From: Gordonia sediminis
GTDB lineage: Bacteria; Actinomycetota; Actinomycetes; Mycobacteriales; Mycobacteriaceae
Reading direction: 5' to 3'
DNA: 64,000 nucleotides
Assembly: GCA_004193205.1 (NCBI GenBank)
Contig: RZUM01000004.1
Location: 310,001-374,000 of the forward strand
Below, in pieces: positions 45,462 through 55,780 of this stretch. Position 1 is the first letter of the stretch, and every line of letters begins with the position of its first letter. The position numbers were made by a program, and so were the translations under genes. The notes beneath the pieces were generated by a model. It was given only the letters and a program-made list of their open reading frames with translations, was not told the DNA's origin and searched no databases.

Positions 45462-46424
45462 TCACAGCAGGGCGGTGAGCACCGCCCATACAATGAAGGC
45501 CGACGGCAGCAGTGAGTCGAGCCGGTCCATGATGCCCCCGTGCCCGGGGAGCAGCGTGCCCATGTCCTTGATGCCCAGGTCACGTTTGACCTGGGATTCG
45601 ACGAGATCGCCGAGCGTGGCGCAGACGACGAGCACCGGCCCCAGGACGGCACCGACCCACCAGTGGGTGTCGAGGAGAAAGAGCACCGAACAGATCGCGC
45701 CCGTGGTCCCGACGACCAGCGACCCCGCCATCCCCTCCCACGACTTCTTCGGGCTGATCGCCGGCGCCATGGGATGCTTGCCGAACAGGACACCGGCCGC
45801 GTACCCGCCGACATCGGAGCAGACGACGACGATCATCAGTGTCGCGACCCGCGCCGCGCCGTCGTCCTGCATCACCAGCTGCACGCCGAAGGAGGCGAGC
45901 AGCGGGAGCCAGGCGAGCACGAAGACGCTGGCGGCGAGGTTGCGCACGTAGTTCTCGGGCGCGTGATTGATGCCCTGCGCCAACAACATCCACACCATCA
46001 GCACCAGCACCGTGGCGACGAACGCGGTGAGCACCCCGGTCGACCCCCAGGGCCAGCTGGACCAGATGATCGCCTGCCCGCCGATCAACAGCGGCCACAG
46101 TGCCACCCGGTAGCCACCGGTGCGCAGGCGTTTGGTGACCTCCCAGGTCGCGATCGCGAAAGCGGCGGCGACGAGGACGTACCACAGCTTCGGTGCGAAC
46201 AGCAGGATCGCGATGATCGTCGCACCGAGTGTCACCCCGACCCCGATCGCGGCGGGCAGATCACGTCCGGCGCGCGACTTCTTCTTGCCGGGTGGCTCGC
46301 TGCTGCCCGCTGTCGAGTTGGAGGCGGCTGACTCGGCACCGCGCCCGTCGGGGCGCGGGGTGTTCGCGGACGATTCGGTGGCCATCGGTTCCGGTATAGC
46401 CGCGCCAGACGAGTCCGCGCTCAC
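45462..46424 (-). CDS. cdsA: phosphatidate cytidylyltransferase
   Basis: A 320-residue membrane enzyme making CDP-diacylglycerol from CTP and phosphatidate, needed for all phospholipids. About eight membrane helices; the signature [16 protein letters not shown]...ISPKKSWEG near the C-terminus is intact. The first 60 residues are Pro/Ser-rich and cytoplasmic. Its start overlaps the frr stop by four bases (ATGA-type), linking it to the translation-factor operon. Confidence 0.95.
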   Translation of the reverse strand: MSADSSGAAIPEPMATESSANTPRPDGRGAESAASNSTAGSSEPPGKKKSRAGRDLPAAIGVGVTLGATIIAILLFAPKLWYVLVAAAFAIATWEVTKRLRTGGYRVALWPLLIGGQAIIWSSWPWGSTGVLTAFVATVLVLMVWMLLAQGINHAPENYVRNLAASVFVLAWLPLLASFGVQLVMQDDGAARVATLMIVVVCSDVGGYAAGVLFGKHPMAPAISPKKSWEGMAGSLVVGTTGAICSVLFLLDTHWWVGAVLGPVLVVCATLGDLVESQVKRDLGIKDMGTLLPGHGGIMDRLDSLLPSAFIVWAVLTALL

Positions 46425-46978
46425 ACTTCGAGCAATTCGTTCTCTTTGTGCTTGACCAGTTCGTCGACCTGAGCGACGTACCCGGCCGTGGTCTTGTCGA
46501 GGTCCTTCTCCGCGCGGACGACGTCGTCCTCGCCGGCCTCGCCGTCCTTCTGGATGCGTTTGAGTTCGTCGACCGCCTTGCGCCGGACGTTGCGGATCGC
46601 CACCTTGGCGTCCTCGCCCTTGCTCTTGGCCTGTTTCACGAGTTCCTTGCGACGCTCCTCGGTGAGCTGCGGGACCGCGACCCGGATGATGGTGCCGTCA
46701 TTGGTGGGGTTCACCCCGAGATCGGAGTTGCGGATGGCCTTCTCGATCTCCTGCAGCGTCGAGGCCTCGTACGGCTTGATCACCACGAGGCGTGCCTCGG
46801 GTGTGGTGATGCTGGCGACCTGGGTGATCGGGGTGACGGCGCCGTAGTACTCGATGTGCACCTTGTTGAACATGGCCGGGTTGGCGCGTCCCGTACGGAT
46901 CGAGCCCATGTCGTCCTTGGCGACATTGACCGCCTTCTCCATCTTCTCTTCGGCGTCCAGGAGCGCTTCGTCGATCAT
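46421..46978 (-). CDS. frr: ribosome recycling factor
   Basis: A 185-residue factor that splits post-termination ribosomes together with EF-G. It shows the three-helix bundle motifs [22 protein letters not shown] and [28 protein letters not shown] and the central beta domain ([17 protein letters not shown]). The ATG at 46978 gives the standard length. It sits between pyrH and cdsA, the usual order. Confidence 0.97.
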   Translation of the reverse strand: MIDEALLDAEEKMEKAVNVAKDDMGSIRTGRANPAMFNKVHIEYYGAVTPITQVASITTPEARLVVIKPYEASTLQEIEKAIRNSDLGVNPTNDGTIIRVAVPQLTEERRKELVKQAKSKGEDAKVAIRNVRRKAVDELKRIQKDGEAGEDDVVRAEKDLDKTTAGYVAQVDELVKHKENELLEV

Positions 46979-47049
46979 CGTCGTCCTACTTCTTCTCGGT
47001 GAGGCTTGGGTGGTGTGGGTCGGTGCGGGTGTCGGTGACCAGGTCGGTC

Positions 47050-47790
47050 TCAGGTCGCCACCAGCGTGCCGATCTGTTCGCCGGCGACGGCGCGGGCGAT
47101 GTTTCCCTCTTCCAGCAAATTGAACACCAGGATCGGCATCTTGTTGTCCATACACAGGCTGAACGCGGTGGCGTCGGCAACCTTGAGTTCCTTGTCGAGG
47201 ACCTCGCGGTGGGTGATCTCGCGGAACATGGTCGCCTTCGGGTCGAGCCTCGGATCGGCGTCGTAGACCCCGTCCACAGCCTTGGCCATCAGGACCACCT
47301 CGGCCTTGATCTCGAGGGCGCGCTGCGCGGCGGTGGTGTCAGTGGAGAAATACGGCATCCCCATACCGGCACCGAAGATGACCACCCGCCCCTTCTCGAG
47401 GTGACGCTGCGCCCGCAGCGGCAGGTAGGGTTCGGCGACCTGCCCCATGGTGATGGCGGTCTGCACCCGGGTGGTGACGCCGCGCTTCTCCAGGAAGTCT
47501 TGCAACGCCAGGCAATTCATTACCGTGCCGAGCATCCCCATGTAGTCCGACCTCGACCTGTCCAGACCCCGCTGCTGCAGTTCGGCGCCGCGGAAGAAGT
47601 TGCCGCCGCCGATGACGACCGCGACCTGCACACCCGTGGCGACCACCTCGGCGATCTGGTCGGCGACGGTGCCGACGACGTCGGGGTCGAGCCCCACTCC
47701 GCCACCACCGAACATCTCACCGCCGAGCTTGAGCAGCACGCGGTGGTACCCGTGACGTGACGTATCCCCGGCCTCGGGAGTTTCGCTCAT
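47050..47790 (-). CDS. pyrH: UMP kinase
   Basis: A 246-residue amino-acid-kinase-fold enzyme that phosphorylates UMP to UDP. Motifs: [12 protein letters not shown] at the N-terminus, [18 protein letters not shown], and [19 protein letters not shown]. The ATG at 47790 has GAGGAAG four bases upstream and is preferred over the ATG at 47802. It precedes frr. Confidence 0.97.
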   Translation of the reverse strand: MSETPEAGDTSRHGYHRVLLKLGGEMFGGGGVGLDPDVVGTVADQIAEVVATGVQVAVVIGGGNFFRGAELQQRGLDRSRSDYMGMLGTVMNCLALQDFLEKRGVTTRVQTAITMGQVAEPYLPLRAQRHLEKGRVVIFGAGMGMPYFSTDTTAAQRALEIKAEVVLMAKAVDGVYDADPRLDPKATMFREITHREVLDKELKVADATAFSLCMDNKMPILVFNLLEEGNIARAVAGEQIGTLVAT

Positions 47791-47840
47791 CAACTTCCTC
47801 ACTGGTGGACTGGTGGATCAACCGGTCGCGACAAACATTC

Positions 47841-47909
47841 GGACCCATCTTAGGTCCAACGCGAAACGACCCCGCGCCACCCTGGGGGTGACACGGGGTC
47901 GTTTCGCGT
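47841..47909 (-). terminator. strong double hairpin after tsf
   Basis: A 16-base perfect inverted repeat (47859-47874 with 47894-47909; arms begin ACGCGAAACGACCCCG) with an inner CACCC/GGGTG stem is followed on the minus strand by a second hairpin, GGACC (47841-47845) with GGTCC (47853-47857). It lies 9 bases after the tsf stop and should end rpsB-tsf transcripts, keeping pyrH-frr-cdsA under a separate promoter. Confidence 0.85.
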
Positions 47910-47917
47910 ATTTCAGG

Positions 47918-48742
47918 TCAGGACTGGCCGACCTCGAAGCGGGCGAAACCGTTGACGGTGACGCCGGCCTCGTCGAGCAGTGCCTTGACGGTCTTCTTGG
48001 AGTCCTGCACCGACGCCTGGTCGAGCAGCACGACATCCTTGTAGAAGCCGTTCACGCGACCCTCGACGATCTTCGGCAGCGCCTTCTCCGGCTTGCCCTC
48101 CGCCTTGGCGGTCTCCTCGGCGATACGACGCTCGTTCTCCACGACGTCGGCCGGAACCTCGTCACGGGTGGCGTAACGCGCCTTGAGCGCCGCGACCTGC
48201 ATCGCGGCACCGCGAGCGGCCTCCGCGGCCTCGTCGCCCTCACCGGTGTAGGACACCAGGACGCCGACGGCGGGCGGGAGATCCGACGCACGCTTGTGCA
48301 GGTAGACCGCGACCGGGCCGTCGTAGGCGGCGACGCGACGCAGTTCGAGCTTCTCCCCGATCTTGGCCGACAGGCCCGCGACGGCGTCCGCGACCGTGCT
48401 GTCACCGAGTGCCGCAGCCTTGAGCTCGTCGATGTCGCTGGTCTTCGCCGCGATCGCCGCGTCGAGTACCTTGTCGGCGAGTTCCTGGAACTCGGCATTC
48501 TTGGCCACGAAGTCGGTCTCGGAGTTGAGCTCGATCATCACGCCGTCCTTGGCCACGACCAGGCCTTCGGCGGTGGAACGCTCGGCGCGCTTGCCGACGT
48601 CCTTGGCGCCCTTGATGCGCAGTTCCTCGACGGCCTTGTCGAAGTCGCCGTCGTTGTTCTCGAGCGCCTTCTTGCAGTCCAGCATTCCAGAGCCGGTGAG
48701 TTCGCGAAGTCGCTTCACATCGGCAGCGGTGTAGTTCGCCAT
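47918..48742 (-). CDS. tsf: elongation factor Ts
   Basis: A 274-residue nucleotide-exchange factor for EF-Tu. The N-terminal UBA-like domain ([24 protein letters not shown]) and the signature [12 protein letters not shown] are present. The ATG at 48742 has GGAGG six to ten bases upstream. It is cotranscribed with rpsB and followed by a strong terminator. Confidence 0.98.
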   Translation of the reverse strand: MANYTAADVKRLRELTGSGMLDCKKALENNDGDFDKAVEELRIKGAKDVGKRAERSTAEGLVVAKDGVMIELNSETDFVAKNAEFQELADKVLDAAIAAKTSDIDELKAAALGDSTVADAVAGLSAKIGEKLELRRVAAYDGPVAVYLHKRASDLPPAVGVLVSYTGEGDEAAEAARGAAMQVAALKARYATRDEVPADVVENERRIAEETAKAEGKPEKALPKIVEGRVNGFYKDVVLLDQASVQDSKKTVKALLDEAGVTVNGFARFEVGQS

Positions 48743-48815
48743 CGTTGGCGAGCCTCCTTCAGAGATTGACGAATGTCTGGCAAATCGGGGTGTGGCCCGA
48801 CTCGGACGTCCCGAC

Positions 48816-49631
48816 TCAGGACGCCGGGGTCGTGTCGCCCTCGGCACCCGCGGTCGCGGTGGCCTGCGTCAGCAGCTCCTGCTCCCATTCGGCGAGCGGT
48901 TCGCCGCCGCCGGCCTCGGGCTTGGTGTCGTCGGCCGACTGGCCCGCGCGGGCCTGGACGCCCTCGGCGACCGCGGAGGCGACGACACGGGTGAGCAGCG
49001 CCGCGCTGCGGATCGCGTCGTCGTTGCCCGGGATCGGGTAGTCGACGAGATCGGGATCGCAGTTGGTGTCGAGGATGGCGATGACCGGGATGTTGAGCTT
49101 GCGTGCCTCACCGACAGCAATGTGCTCCTTGTTGGTGTCCACCACCCAAATGGCGGAAGGCACCTTGGCCATATCCCGGATACCACCGAGGGTGCGCTCG
49201 AGCTTGTTCTTCTCACGCGTGAGCATGAGGATTTCCTTCTTGGTGCGACCCTCGAAACCGCCGGTCTGCTCCATGGTCTCGAGTTCCTTCAGGCGCTGGA
49301 GGCGCTTGTGGACGGTCGAGAAGTTGGTGAGCATGCCGCCGAGCCAGCGCTGGTTGACGTAGGGCATGCCGACGCGGGTGGCCTCGGCGGCGATGGATTC
49401 CTGGGCCTGCTTCTTGGTGCCGACGAACAGGACGGTGCCACCGTGGGCGACGGTCTCCTTGACGAACTCGTACGCCTTGTCGATGTAGGTCAGGGTCTGC
49501 TGCAGGTCGATGATGTAGATGCCGTTGCGGTCGGTGAAGATGAACCGCTTCATCTTCGGGTTCCAACGGCGGGTCTGATGCCCGAAGTGCGCGCCGCTGT
49601 CCAGCAGCTGCTTCATGGTCACGACAGCCAT
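48816..49631 (-). CDS. rpsB: 30S ribosomal protein S2
   Basis: A 271-residue S2 protein. The N-terminus [26 protein letters not shown] and the segments [14 protein letters not shown] and [20 protein letters not shown] are universal. The C-terminal 40 residues are a Gly/Ala/Glu-rich actinobacterial extension. AAAGGA lies 9-14 bases before the ATG. Confidence 0.98.
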   Translation of the reverse strand: MAVVTMKQLLDSGAHFGHQTRRWNPKMKRFIFTDRNGIYIIDLQQTLTYIDKAYEFVKETVAHGGTVLFVGTKKQAQESIAAEATRVGMPYVNQRWLGGMLTNFSTVHKRLQRLKELETMEQTGGFEGRTKKEILMLTREKNKLERTLGGIRDMAKVPSAIWVVDTNKEHIAVGEARKLNIPVIAILDTNCDPDLVDYPIPGNDDAIRSAALLTRVVASAVAEGVQARAGQSADDTKPEAGGGEPLAEWEQELLTQATATAGAEGDTTPAS

Positions 49632-49705
49632 GAGTTCTCTATCCTTTGTGTGCAGTTGACATCGACACCGGTTGGTGCCGATCCTGGCGCCCGACTCGAG
49701 GTGGA

Positions 49706-49721
49706 CCCGAGAGTTCTCGGG
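49706..49721 (-). promoter_or_regulatory. hairpin in the rpsB leader region
   Basis: CCCGAGA and TCTCGGG with a GT centre form a 7-bp stem 75 bases upstream of rpsB, inside the 284-base gap (49632-49915) between rpsB and the divergent M23 gene. S2 genes are often autoregulated through leader structure, but I cannot match this to a known S2 leader class. Apart from promoter-like bases, nothing else is seen in the gap. Confidence 0.3.
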
Positions 49722-49915
49722 ACCGCCCACCACGATGGTCGGTGGCCGTGTTCACCGACGGTGATCCGGCCACCACGCGGGCGCGCGAAGTCACCCCATC
49801 GATTCCGATGAGATGCGCCAGCGAGTTTACGCCGGTCACCTGCAGATAACCAAAAAGCGCTGTACGGGCTTCGACGTCCGCGGAGCCGATCGGGCGCGGG
49901 CTGCGTCAGATCCCT

Positions 49916-50512
49916 GTGACCCCTCGCCGCTACCGCGTGCTCTACGGCCTGATCGAGCTGTCGGTCGTCCTGGTGCTGCTGTGGGTGCTGCCCGCCGTCG
50001 CGGGTGCCGGCACCGCCCGATTCGGCCTCCCGCTGGACCCACCGACGACGGTGGTGCGCGGGTTCGACCCGCCGGAGAAGCGCTGGCTTCCCGGCCATCG
50101 CGGGGTCGACCTGTCCGCGGTCCCGGGCGCGGCGGTGCGCTCCGCCGGCGAGGGCACGGTCACCTTTGCCGGGCAGGTCGCGGGCCGGCCGGTGGTGTCG
50201 ATCCGCCACGCCGACGGGATCATCACCACCTATGAACCCGTCCGCGCGGCGGTGGAGAGTGGTCGACGGGTGCGACGCGGGGAGATGATCGGCACGGTCG
50301 TCGCCGGCCACCCGGGTTGTCGTGCAGCGGCGTGCCTGCACTGGGGTGCTCGTCGCGGGCGCGGACACGACGCGACCTATCTCAATCCCCTCGGACTCGT
50401 CGGCGGGGTGCGGGTACGGCTGAAACCTCTCGATTCCACTCCGGTTCGCGCCGACCCCCTCACGCCCGCGGATGGGCCTGACGGTGCACCGCACGCAGGC
50501 GTTCCACGCTGA
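49916..50512 (+). CDS. secreted M23-family (LytM) peptidase-like protein
   Basis: A 198-residue protein with a signal/membrane segment ([21 protein letters not shown]) and a LytM domain. The metal ligands His and Asp are in [10 protein letters not shown] and a third His in CLHWGAR. The usual HxH is CxH here (ACLHWG), so the first, catalytic-type His is missing; it may be a weak or non-catalytic peptidoglycan binder. The start is GTG. The 3' end overlaps the convergent xerC gene by 53 bases. Corresponds to Rv2891 in position. Confidence 0.83.
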   Translation: MTPRRYRVLYGLIELSVVLVLLWVLPAVAGAGTARFGLPLDPPTTVVRGFDPPEKRWLPGHRGVDLSAVPGAAVRSAGEGTVTFAGQVAGRPVVSIRHADGIITTYEPVRAAVESGRRVRRGEMIGTVVAGHPGCRAAACLHWGARRGRGHDATYLNPLGLVGGVRVRLKPLDSTPVRADPLTPADGPDGAPHAGVPR

Positions 50513-51386
50513 CGTGGGTGTAGATCTGCGTCGTCGCCAACGAGGAGTGTCCGAGTAGTTCCTGCACTACGCGCAGGTCCGCCCCACCCTCGAGCAGGTG
50601 GGTGGCCGCGCTGTGCCGCAGTCCGTGCGGCCCCATGTCGGGGCCACCGGCAGCCTCGACGGCTCTGTGGACGACCGTTCGCGCCATGCGCTGATTGAGC
50701 CGGCCGCCCTTCACGCCGAGCAGCAGCGCCGGCCCCGATGTGGGCCCGGCGAGTTCGGGGCGCCCCTCGCGCAGCCATCGGTCCACAGCCCTGGCCGCGG
50801 GTTCGCCGTAGGGCACCGTCCGTTCCTTGTCCCCCTTGCCGATGACCCGCAGCACCCGGCGTTGCGGATCGAGGTCGTCGATGTCGAGACCGCACAACTC
50901 ACCGACCCGGATCCCGGTCGCGTAGAGCAGTTCGACGATGAGCCGGTCACGTAGCGCGATCGGGTCGTCGGCGTTCTCCTCCTCCTCCGACGACGTCGCC
51001 GCCGCGTGCTCCGCGGCGGCGGCGGCCTGCGCGGGTGCCAGTACCGGGGGCAGCGTCCGATGCGCCCGCGGTGCCTGCAAACGTGTCGACGGATCGGAGG
51101 CCAGCAGACCCTCCCGGGTCGCCCACGCGCAGAACGTCTTGGCTGACGACACCTGTCGCGCGACACTCGTGCGGGCCGCACCCCGGCGGGTGTGTTCGGC
51201 CAGCCACGCCCGCAACACGGCGAGGTCGAGGTCCCCGATCGCCACCCCGCGGGCGCCGGCGAACGCCACGAGGCTGCGCACGTCGCCGACGTAGGCGCGC
51301 ACCGTGTGCTCGCTGTGCCCCTTCTCGTAGGTGAGGAAGGCGGCGAAGTCGTCGAGCACGCCGCTGCCCACCGAATCCGGACTCAT
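50460..51386 (-). CDS. xerC: tyrosine recombinase XerC
   Basis: A 308-residue site-specific recombinase that resolves chromosome dimers at dif. The N-terminal SAM-like domain ([26 protein letters not shown]) and catalytic residues in [26 protein letters not shown] and [15 protein letters not shown] (Tyr nucleophile) are intact. The housekeeping position between rpsB and dprA (Rv2894c) shows it is chromosomal XerC and not a phage integrase. An Ala/Glu-rich insert lies near residue 165-185. Confidence 0.92.
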   Translation of the reverse strand: MSPDSVGSGVLDDFAAFLTYEKGHSEHTVRAYVGDVRSLVAFAGARGVAIGDLDLAVLRAWLAEHTRRGAARTSVARQVSSAKTFCAWATREGLLASDPSTRLQAPRAHRTLPPVLAPAQAAAAAEHAAATSSEEEENADDPIALRDRLIVELLYATGIRVGELCGLDIDDLDPQRRVLRVIGKGDKERTVPYGEPAARAVDRWLREGRPELAGPTSGPALLLGVKGGRLNQRMARTVVHRAVEAAGGPDMGPHGLRHSAATHLLEGGADLRVVQELLGHSSLATTQIYTHVSVERLRAVHRQAHPRA

Positions 51387-51466
51387 GGCGCCACCGAACC
51401 CGGCATCGTCGTCGTCGACAACCGCCCACGCCGATCGTTGCCGGATCGTGCTGTGCGGGTCGGGGG

Positions 51467-52372
51467 TCAGGCGGATGCCCCCGCGGACTCCGCCTGCGTG
51501 GCCTGTTGCGCGGCGGCCTGGTCCGGGGTGACCTCTTCCTGGGCTCGCAACTCGGACTTCCACTGCCGGAAGCCCTCCTCGGTGCGTCCGCGACGCCAGT
51601 ACCCCGAGATCGACGCGTTCGCGGCCCGCACCCCCCGCTCCTTGCGGATGTAGCCGCGGAGGTTCTTCATGACCGCCTGCGCCTCGCCGTGGATGAACAC
51701 ATGCGGTTCGCCGTCGGGCCATTCGAGGGCGCGGACCGCCGCGATGAGCGGGGCGTTGTCGCCGACGAGGTCCTCGCCGACCTCACCGGCCGAACCGCCC
51801 CGATGTACCCAGACGATCTCGGTTGCGGCAGGTGCGGACAGCGGGAGCTCGTCCTGCGGTCCCGCGACCTCGATGACGACCTTCGCCACCGCATCGGGTG
51901 CAAGCGCTTCCAGCGCCGCGGCGACGGCGGGCAGCCCGGCCTCGTCGGCTGCGAGCAGGTGCCACGGCGCGTCCGGGTCGGGCCGATAGCCGCTACCCGG
52001 TCCGAAGAACTGCACGGCGGCACCCGGTTCGACGGTCGCCGACCACGGTCCGGCGATGCCTTCGTCCCCGTGGACCACGAAGTCGACCCAGATCTCGCGG
52101 TTGTCGGTGTCGATCTTGCGGACGGTGTAGGTCCGGAGCACGGGCTGCTGCTCGGGCGGCAGGGTGCTCAGCATCCGTCGGTCGTACTCGGGCGGGATCG
52201 TCACCCCCTCGGGTGCGAAGAGCAACTTGATGTACATGTCGGTGTCCCACTCGGCGGGATCGCCGTCGGGCAGGAAGTCATCGAATCCGTCGCCACCGAG
52301 ATAGAGTCGGATGAAATGTGGGCTCAGCTGTTCGCGTCGCAGCACCGTCATCGTGGATGAACCTTTGGCCAT
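51467..52372 (-). CDS. siderophore-interacting protein (ViuB-like flavin reductase)
   Basis: A 301-residue SIP-family NAD(P)H-flavin enzyme that releases iron from ferric siderophores in the cytoplasm. The FAD-binding motif RTYTVRKID, the NAD(P)-region [19 protein letters not shown] and the C-terminal [17 protein letters not shown]...ISGYWRRG are characteristic. It corresponds to Rv2895c (viuB). An IdeR-like box lies 38 bases upstream of its start, which agrees with iron control. Confidence 0.92.
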   Translation of the reverse strand: MAKGSSTMTVLRREQLSPHFIRLYLGGDGFDDFLPDGDPAEWDTDMYIKLLFAPEGVTIPPEYDRRMLSTLPPEQQPVLRTYTVRKIDTDNREIWVDFVVHGDEGIAGPWSATVEPGAAVQFFGPGSGYRPDPDAPWHLLAADEAGLPAVAAALEALAPDAVAKVVIEVAGPQDELPLSAPAATEIVWVHRGGSAGEVGEDLVGDNAPLIAAVRALEWPDGEPHVFIHGEAQAVMKNLRGYIRKERGVRAANASISGYWRRGRTEEGFRQWKSELRAQEEVTPDQAAAQQATQAESAGASA

Positions 52373-52409
52373 GAAGCCTCCTCTCGCCGCATAGCGTACG
52401 CCCTATCTT

Positions 52410-52428
52410 TTAGGTAAGCCTAAGTTGC
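52410..52428. promoter_or_regulatory. candidate IdeR/DtxR iron box
   Basis: TTAGGTAAGCCTAAGTTGC matches the IdeR/DtxR consensus TTAGGTTAGSCTAACCTWA at 14 of 19 positions, with the first 14 bases nearly complete. It lies in the 133-base gap between the divergent siderophore-interacting gene and the TetR-type gene, so either or both could be iron-regulated. Confidence 0.6.
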
Positions 52429-52505
52429 TGGGCCTGCGCGGGTGCGCAGGAGTGATCTAAAGTGAGGGTTCAGGTCGCCGAAGAACCCGTTCGAGCGAGG
52501 TGAAT

Positions 52506-53069
52506 ATGCCGGAGTCATCGTCGCGACGAGGATCCCGTCTCACCGTCGACGACTGGCTCGACGCCGCGATGGGCGTGCTGATCAGCGACGGCGCGGGGGC
52601 GATCAAGATCTCCCGCCTGTGTGAGCGACTCGGGGTCACCAAGGGCAGTTTCTACTGGCACTTCACCGACATCGCGGCACTGATGGCCGCGCTGGCCGAA
52701 CATTGCCGGCACGTCGAGGAGACGGGCGGACAGGCCATGGCCGATCTCCAGCCACTGCCCCCGATCGAGCGGATCGAGGCCATGGTGGCACTCGTCACCG
52801 ATCCGCGACGGTGGAAGGTCGAGGCGGCGGTCCGCAAGTGGGCCGAGACCGACGAGTCGCTCGCCGACTCGGTGGCCGCGCTCGACGACCAGATCTTCGC
52901 CGCCGCCTACGACACGATGCGTGAGCTCGGATTCGACGATCGCGAGGCCCACGCCCGTGCCACCACCCTGCTCTATGCCGGGATCGGCTATCTGCACGCC
53001 CGACCGCGACACGGCCCGGCGAGCGAGGACGACACCCGGATCTTCATCGACCTGCTGACCCGACGCTGA
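52506..53069 (+). CDS. TetR-family transcriptional regulator
   Basis: A 187-residue regulator with an N-terminal TetR HTH (about 15-60; ISRLCERLGVTKGSFYWHFTDIAAL) and an unassigned ligand-binding domain. The ATG at 52506 is preferred over a GTG two codons earlier because GAGCGAGG lies about six bases before it. It is divergent from the siderophore-interacting gene and ends convergent to dprA. Targets unknown. Confidence 0.85.
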   Translation: MPESSSRRGSRLTVDDWLDAAMGVLISDGAGAIKISRLCERLGVTKGSFYWHFTDIAALMAALAEHCRHVEETGGQAMADLQPLPPIERIEAMVALVTDPRRWKVEAAVRKWAETDESLADSVAALDDQIFAAAYDTMRELGFDDREAHARATTLLYAGIGYLHARPRHGPASEDDTRIFIDLLTRR

Positions 53070-53124
53070 ACCGTGGTGAGCGGTGGTGGCGGGTCGCGAC
53101 CAGACACTGGTGCACTCACCCCGC

Positions 53125-54258
53125 TCACGACAGCTGCCAGGCACCGTCGACGTTCAGCACATGCCCCTCCACCTCCATGACCGCCAGTGCCGAGCGCACC
53201 ACCGACACGTCCAGACCCGCCGAGAAGGCGATCGCTTCGATCGTGACCGCCCCGCGCGCCGGGATCGCGTCGTGCACCCGGAGTTGGTCGTCGGACAGAT
53301 CATCGGTCTCGCGCCCCCGCCCACGCCCGATGTCACAGGTCCCGTCCGGGCGGGCCAACGCGATCACCGATCGGGTGTCGGTGACCAGCACGGCGAGGTC
53401 GTCTGAGATCATCCGGTGGCATCCCACCGAGGTTGCCGACGTCACCGGACCCGGCACCGCGCCGAGCGGCCGGCCGAGCTTTCGGGCCCACGCCGCGGTG
53501 TTCGCGGCCCCGGATCGTCGTCCCGCCTCCACCACCACGACCGCATCCGACATCGCCGCCACCAACCGGTTCCGCGTGAGGAACCGGTGTTTGGCCGCGG
53601 TCGTGCCGGGCGGATACTCCGACACCACGAGCCCGTGCTCGCCGATCTCGGCGATCAGCCGCGCATGCCCCGCCGGATAGTCCCGGTCGATGCCGCAGGC
53701 CAGCACGGCCATTGTGGGCCCGCCCGCGGCCAGCGCGGCCCGGTGTGCGACCCCGTCGATGCCGTAGGCGGCGCCCGACGTCACCGTCCAGTTCTCCAGC
53801 GCCAGGCCCGAGCCCAGGGTCGTGGTCACCTGTTCGCCGTAGCCCGATGCGGCCCGCGACCCGATGAGCGCGATACCGTTCGTCGCCATCTCGTCGAGTC
53901 GGGCCGGTCCGCGCACCCACAACGCCAGCGGCGGGCCGCCGCGCACCGCGGTGTCGGCCTGGCCCAGCGCCATCAGCGCCCAGGCGGGCCATTCCGGGTC
54001 GTCCCGGGTGACCAGGCGGGCGCCGATCCGCTCGGCCACCTCGAGGTCGGCGGCGGCTCGGTCCGAATCGGCACGGGCGGCGGTGGCCTCCAGCACGCCG
54101 GCGTGTCCCGGCGGGACCGAACGCGCCCTGATCGCCGCCGCGGCCTCCACCGGTCCGAGCTCGTTGCACAGCGATTCGATTGCCGCACAGGGCGGTTCGG
54201 CGACCCGGGCAAGGTAGGCCCAGGACCGCAGGACGGTGTCGTCGACGGATTCGGTCAT
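53125..54258 (-). CDS. dprA: DNA-processing protein DprA/Smf
   Basis: A 377-residue Rossmann-fold protein that loads RecA on single-stranded DNA in competent bacteria. Motifs: IALIGSRAASGYGEQ, SGAAYGIDGVAHRAAL, and SEYPPGTTAAKHRFLTRNRLVA. A winged-helix domain ends the protein (AVTIEAIAFSAGLDVSVVRSALAVMEVEG). Its ATG overlaps the yifB stop (ATGA). Natural competence is not implied; the pair is conserved in mycobacteria as Rv2896c-Rv2897c. Confidence 0.94.
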   Translation of the reverse strand: MTESVDDTVLRSWAYLARVAEPPCAAIESLCNELGPVEAAAAIRARSVPPGHAGVLEATAARADSDRAAADLEVAERIGARLVTRDDPEWPAWALMALGQADTAVRGGPPLALWVRGPARLDEMATNGIALIGSRAASGYGEQVTTTLGSGLALENWTVTSGAAYGIDGVAHRAALAAGGPTMAVLACGIDRDYPAGHARLIAEIGEHGLVVSEYPPGTTAAKHRFLTRNRLVAAMSDAVVVVEAGRRSGAANTAAWARKLGRPLGAVPGPVTSATSVGCHRMISDDLAVLVTDTRSVIALARPDGTCDIGRGRGRETDDLSDDQLRVHDAIPARGAVTIEAIAFSAGLDVSVVRSALAVMEVEGHVLNVDGAWQLS

Positions 54259-55775
54259 CGATGTCCCCCTCTGTCCCGGTAGAGCAGCGCCTCGGCGACC
54301 TCGGACTCGGTGGGCTGGGTCAGCCCCTTGAGGTCCGCGAGGGTCCACGCCAATCGGAGCGCCCGGTCGGCGCCGCGGGCGGTGACCCGACCGTCCCGCA
54401 AGAACAACTCGATCGGCCGAAGCGTCCGCGGCGGTAGTCGAAACCTTTGTCGCAGAGCCGAACCGGGAACCTCTGCATTGGTCAGCCATCCGCGGTCGCG
54501 CCATCGCTCGATCGCCGCGGCGCGCGCCGTCGCCACCCGCTCCCGGACCGCGGCGCTGGACTCCTCGACGGGATTCATCAGTGCGGTATTTCCCGGCGGG
54601 TCCATGCGCACCCGGATGTCGATGCGGTCCATCAACGGTCCGGACAGTTTGCCGAGATAACGGCGCCGGGCGACCGACGAGCACACGCAATCGACGTCGA
54701 GGGCCGGGGCGCACGGGCAGGGGTTGGCGGCCATGATCAGCTGAAAGCGGGCCGGGTAGGTGGCGACACCGTCGCGGCGCGACACCCGCACCTCGCCTTC
54801 CTCGAGGGGTTGACGAAGGGAGTCGAGCACCTTCGGACCCATTTCGGCACATTCGTCGAGAAACAGCACGCCGCGATGGGCGCGGGAGACGGCACCCGGT
54901 CGTGCCATACCGGTCCCGCCACCGAGCAGAGCCGTCACCGACGTGCTGTGATGCGGTGCGATGAAGGGAGCCTCGGTGATCAGCGGATACCCCGCACGCA
55001 ACGTGCCCGCGATGGAGTGGATGGCAGTGACCTCCAGCGACTCGTCGGATCCCAACGGCGGCAGGATGCCCGGCATCCGGCGTGCGAGCATCGTCTTGCC
55101 GATGCCGGGCGGTCCGGTCATCAGGACGTGGTGTGCGCCGGCGGCGGCGATCTCGAGGGCGTGGCGGGCCTCGGACTGACCGACGACGTCGGCGAGGTCG
55201 GGAATCTCGGGGAGTTGCACGGTCTGTGACCCGGTGACCGTGTCGAGGACGTGGTCCCCGGCCAGCCAACTGGTGACCTCACCGAGCGTGTGCGCGCCAC
55301 CGACGTCCAGATCACCCACCAGCACTGCCTCGGCGACGTTGCCCATCGGCACGACGGCGTGGGTGTATCCCCGGGCACGCGCCTCCACCAGCGCCGGCAG
55401 GACCCCACGCACCGGTCGGAGCCGGCCGTCGAGCCCGAGTTCGCCGAGGAACACGGTGTGTCCGATCTTGGTGGTCGCGACCTGCTCGGTCGCCGCCAGG
55501 ATCGCCAACGCGATGCCGAGGTCGAACGCCGAACCCCCCTTCGGCATCTCCGCGGGCGCCAACGCGACCGTCACCTTGAGGTCCGGGAACGAGAACTTCG
55601 AATTGGTGATCGCCGGGCGCACCCGTTCACGCGCCTCCCGCAGTGAGGCATCGACGTGCCCGTTGATCGAGAATCCCGGCAGGCCCTGACCCACATTGGC
55701 CTGGATCTCGATTTCCCTGGCCGAAAACGCATTCAATCCCACCGCATGCGTGCGGCCCAACCCGGTCTGACGCAT
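54255..55775 (-). CDS. YifB/ComM-family Mg-chelatase-like ATPase
   Basis: A 506-residue AAA+ protein. An N-terminal Lon-protease-like fold (VKVTVALAPAEMPKGGSAFDLGIALAIL-type region) is followed by the AAA+ core with Walker A GPPGIGKTML, Walker B GVLFLDECAEM and Mg-chelatase C-terminal region with paired Cys (NPCPCAPALDVDCVCS). ComM relatives are helicases in branch migration during transformation. It lies between dprA and yraN, as in mycobacteria. Confidence 0.93.
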   Translation of the reverse strand: MRQTGLGRTHAVGLNAFSAREIEIQANVGQGLPGFSINGHVDASLREARERVRPAITNSKFSFPDLKVTVALAPAEMPKGGSAFDLGIALAILAATEQVATTKIGHTVFLGELGLDGRLRPVRGVLPALVEARARGYTHAVVPMGNVAEAVLVGDLDVGGAHTLGEVTSWLAGDHVLDTVTGSQTVQLPEIPDLADVVGQSEARHALEIAAAGAHHVLMTGPPGIGKTMLARRMPGILPPLGSDESLEVTAIHSIAGTLRAGYPLITEAPFIAPHHSTSVTALLGGGTGMARPGAVSRAHRGVLFLDECAEMGPKVLDSLRQPLEEGEVRVSRRDGVATYPARFQLIMAANPCPCAPALDVDCVCSSVARRRYLGKLSGPLMDRIDIRVRMDPPGNTALMNPVEESSAAVRERVATARAAAIERWRDRGWLTNAEVPGSALRQRFRLPPRTLRPIELFLRDGRVTARGADRALRLAWTLADLKGLTQPTESEVAEALLYRDRGGHR

Positions 55776-55780
55776 CTCGT

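Noticed and set aside
50460-51386. Phage-type integrase marking an island border
   Set aside because: Conserved housekeeping XerC position and length, and 18 kb away from the CIS block.
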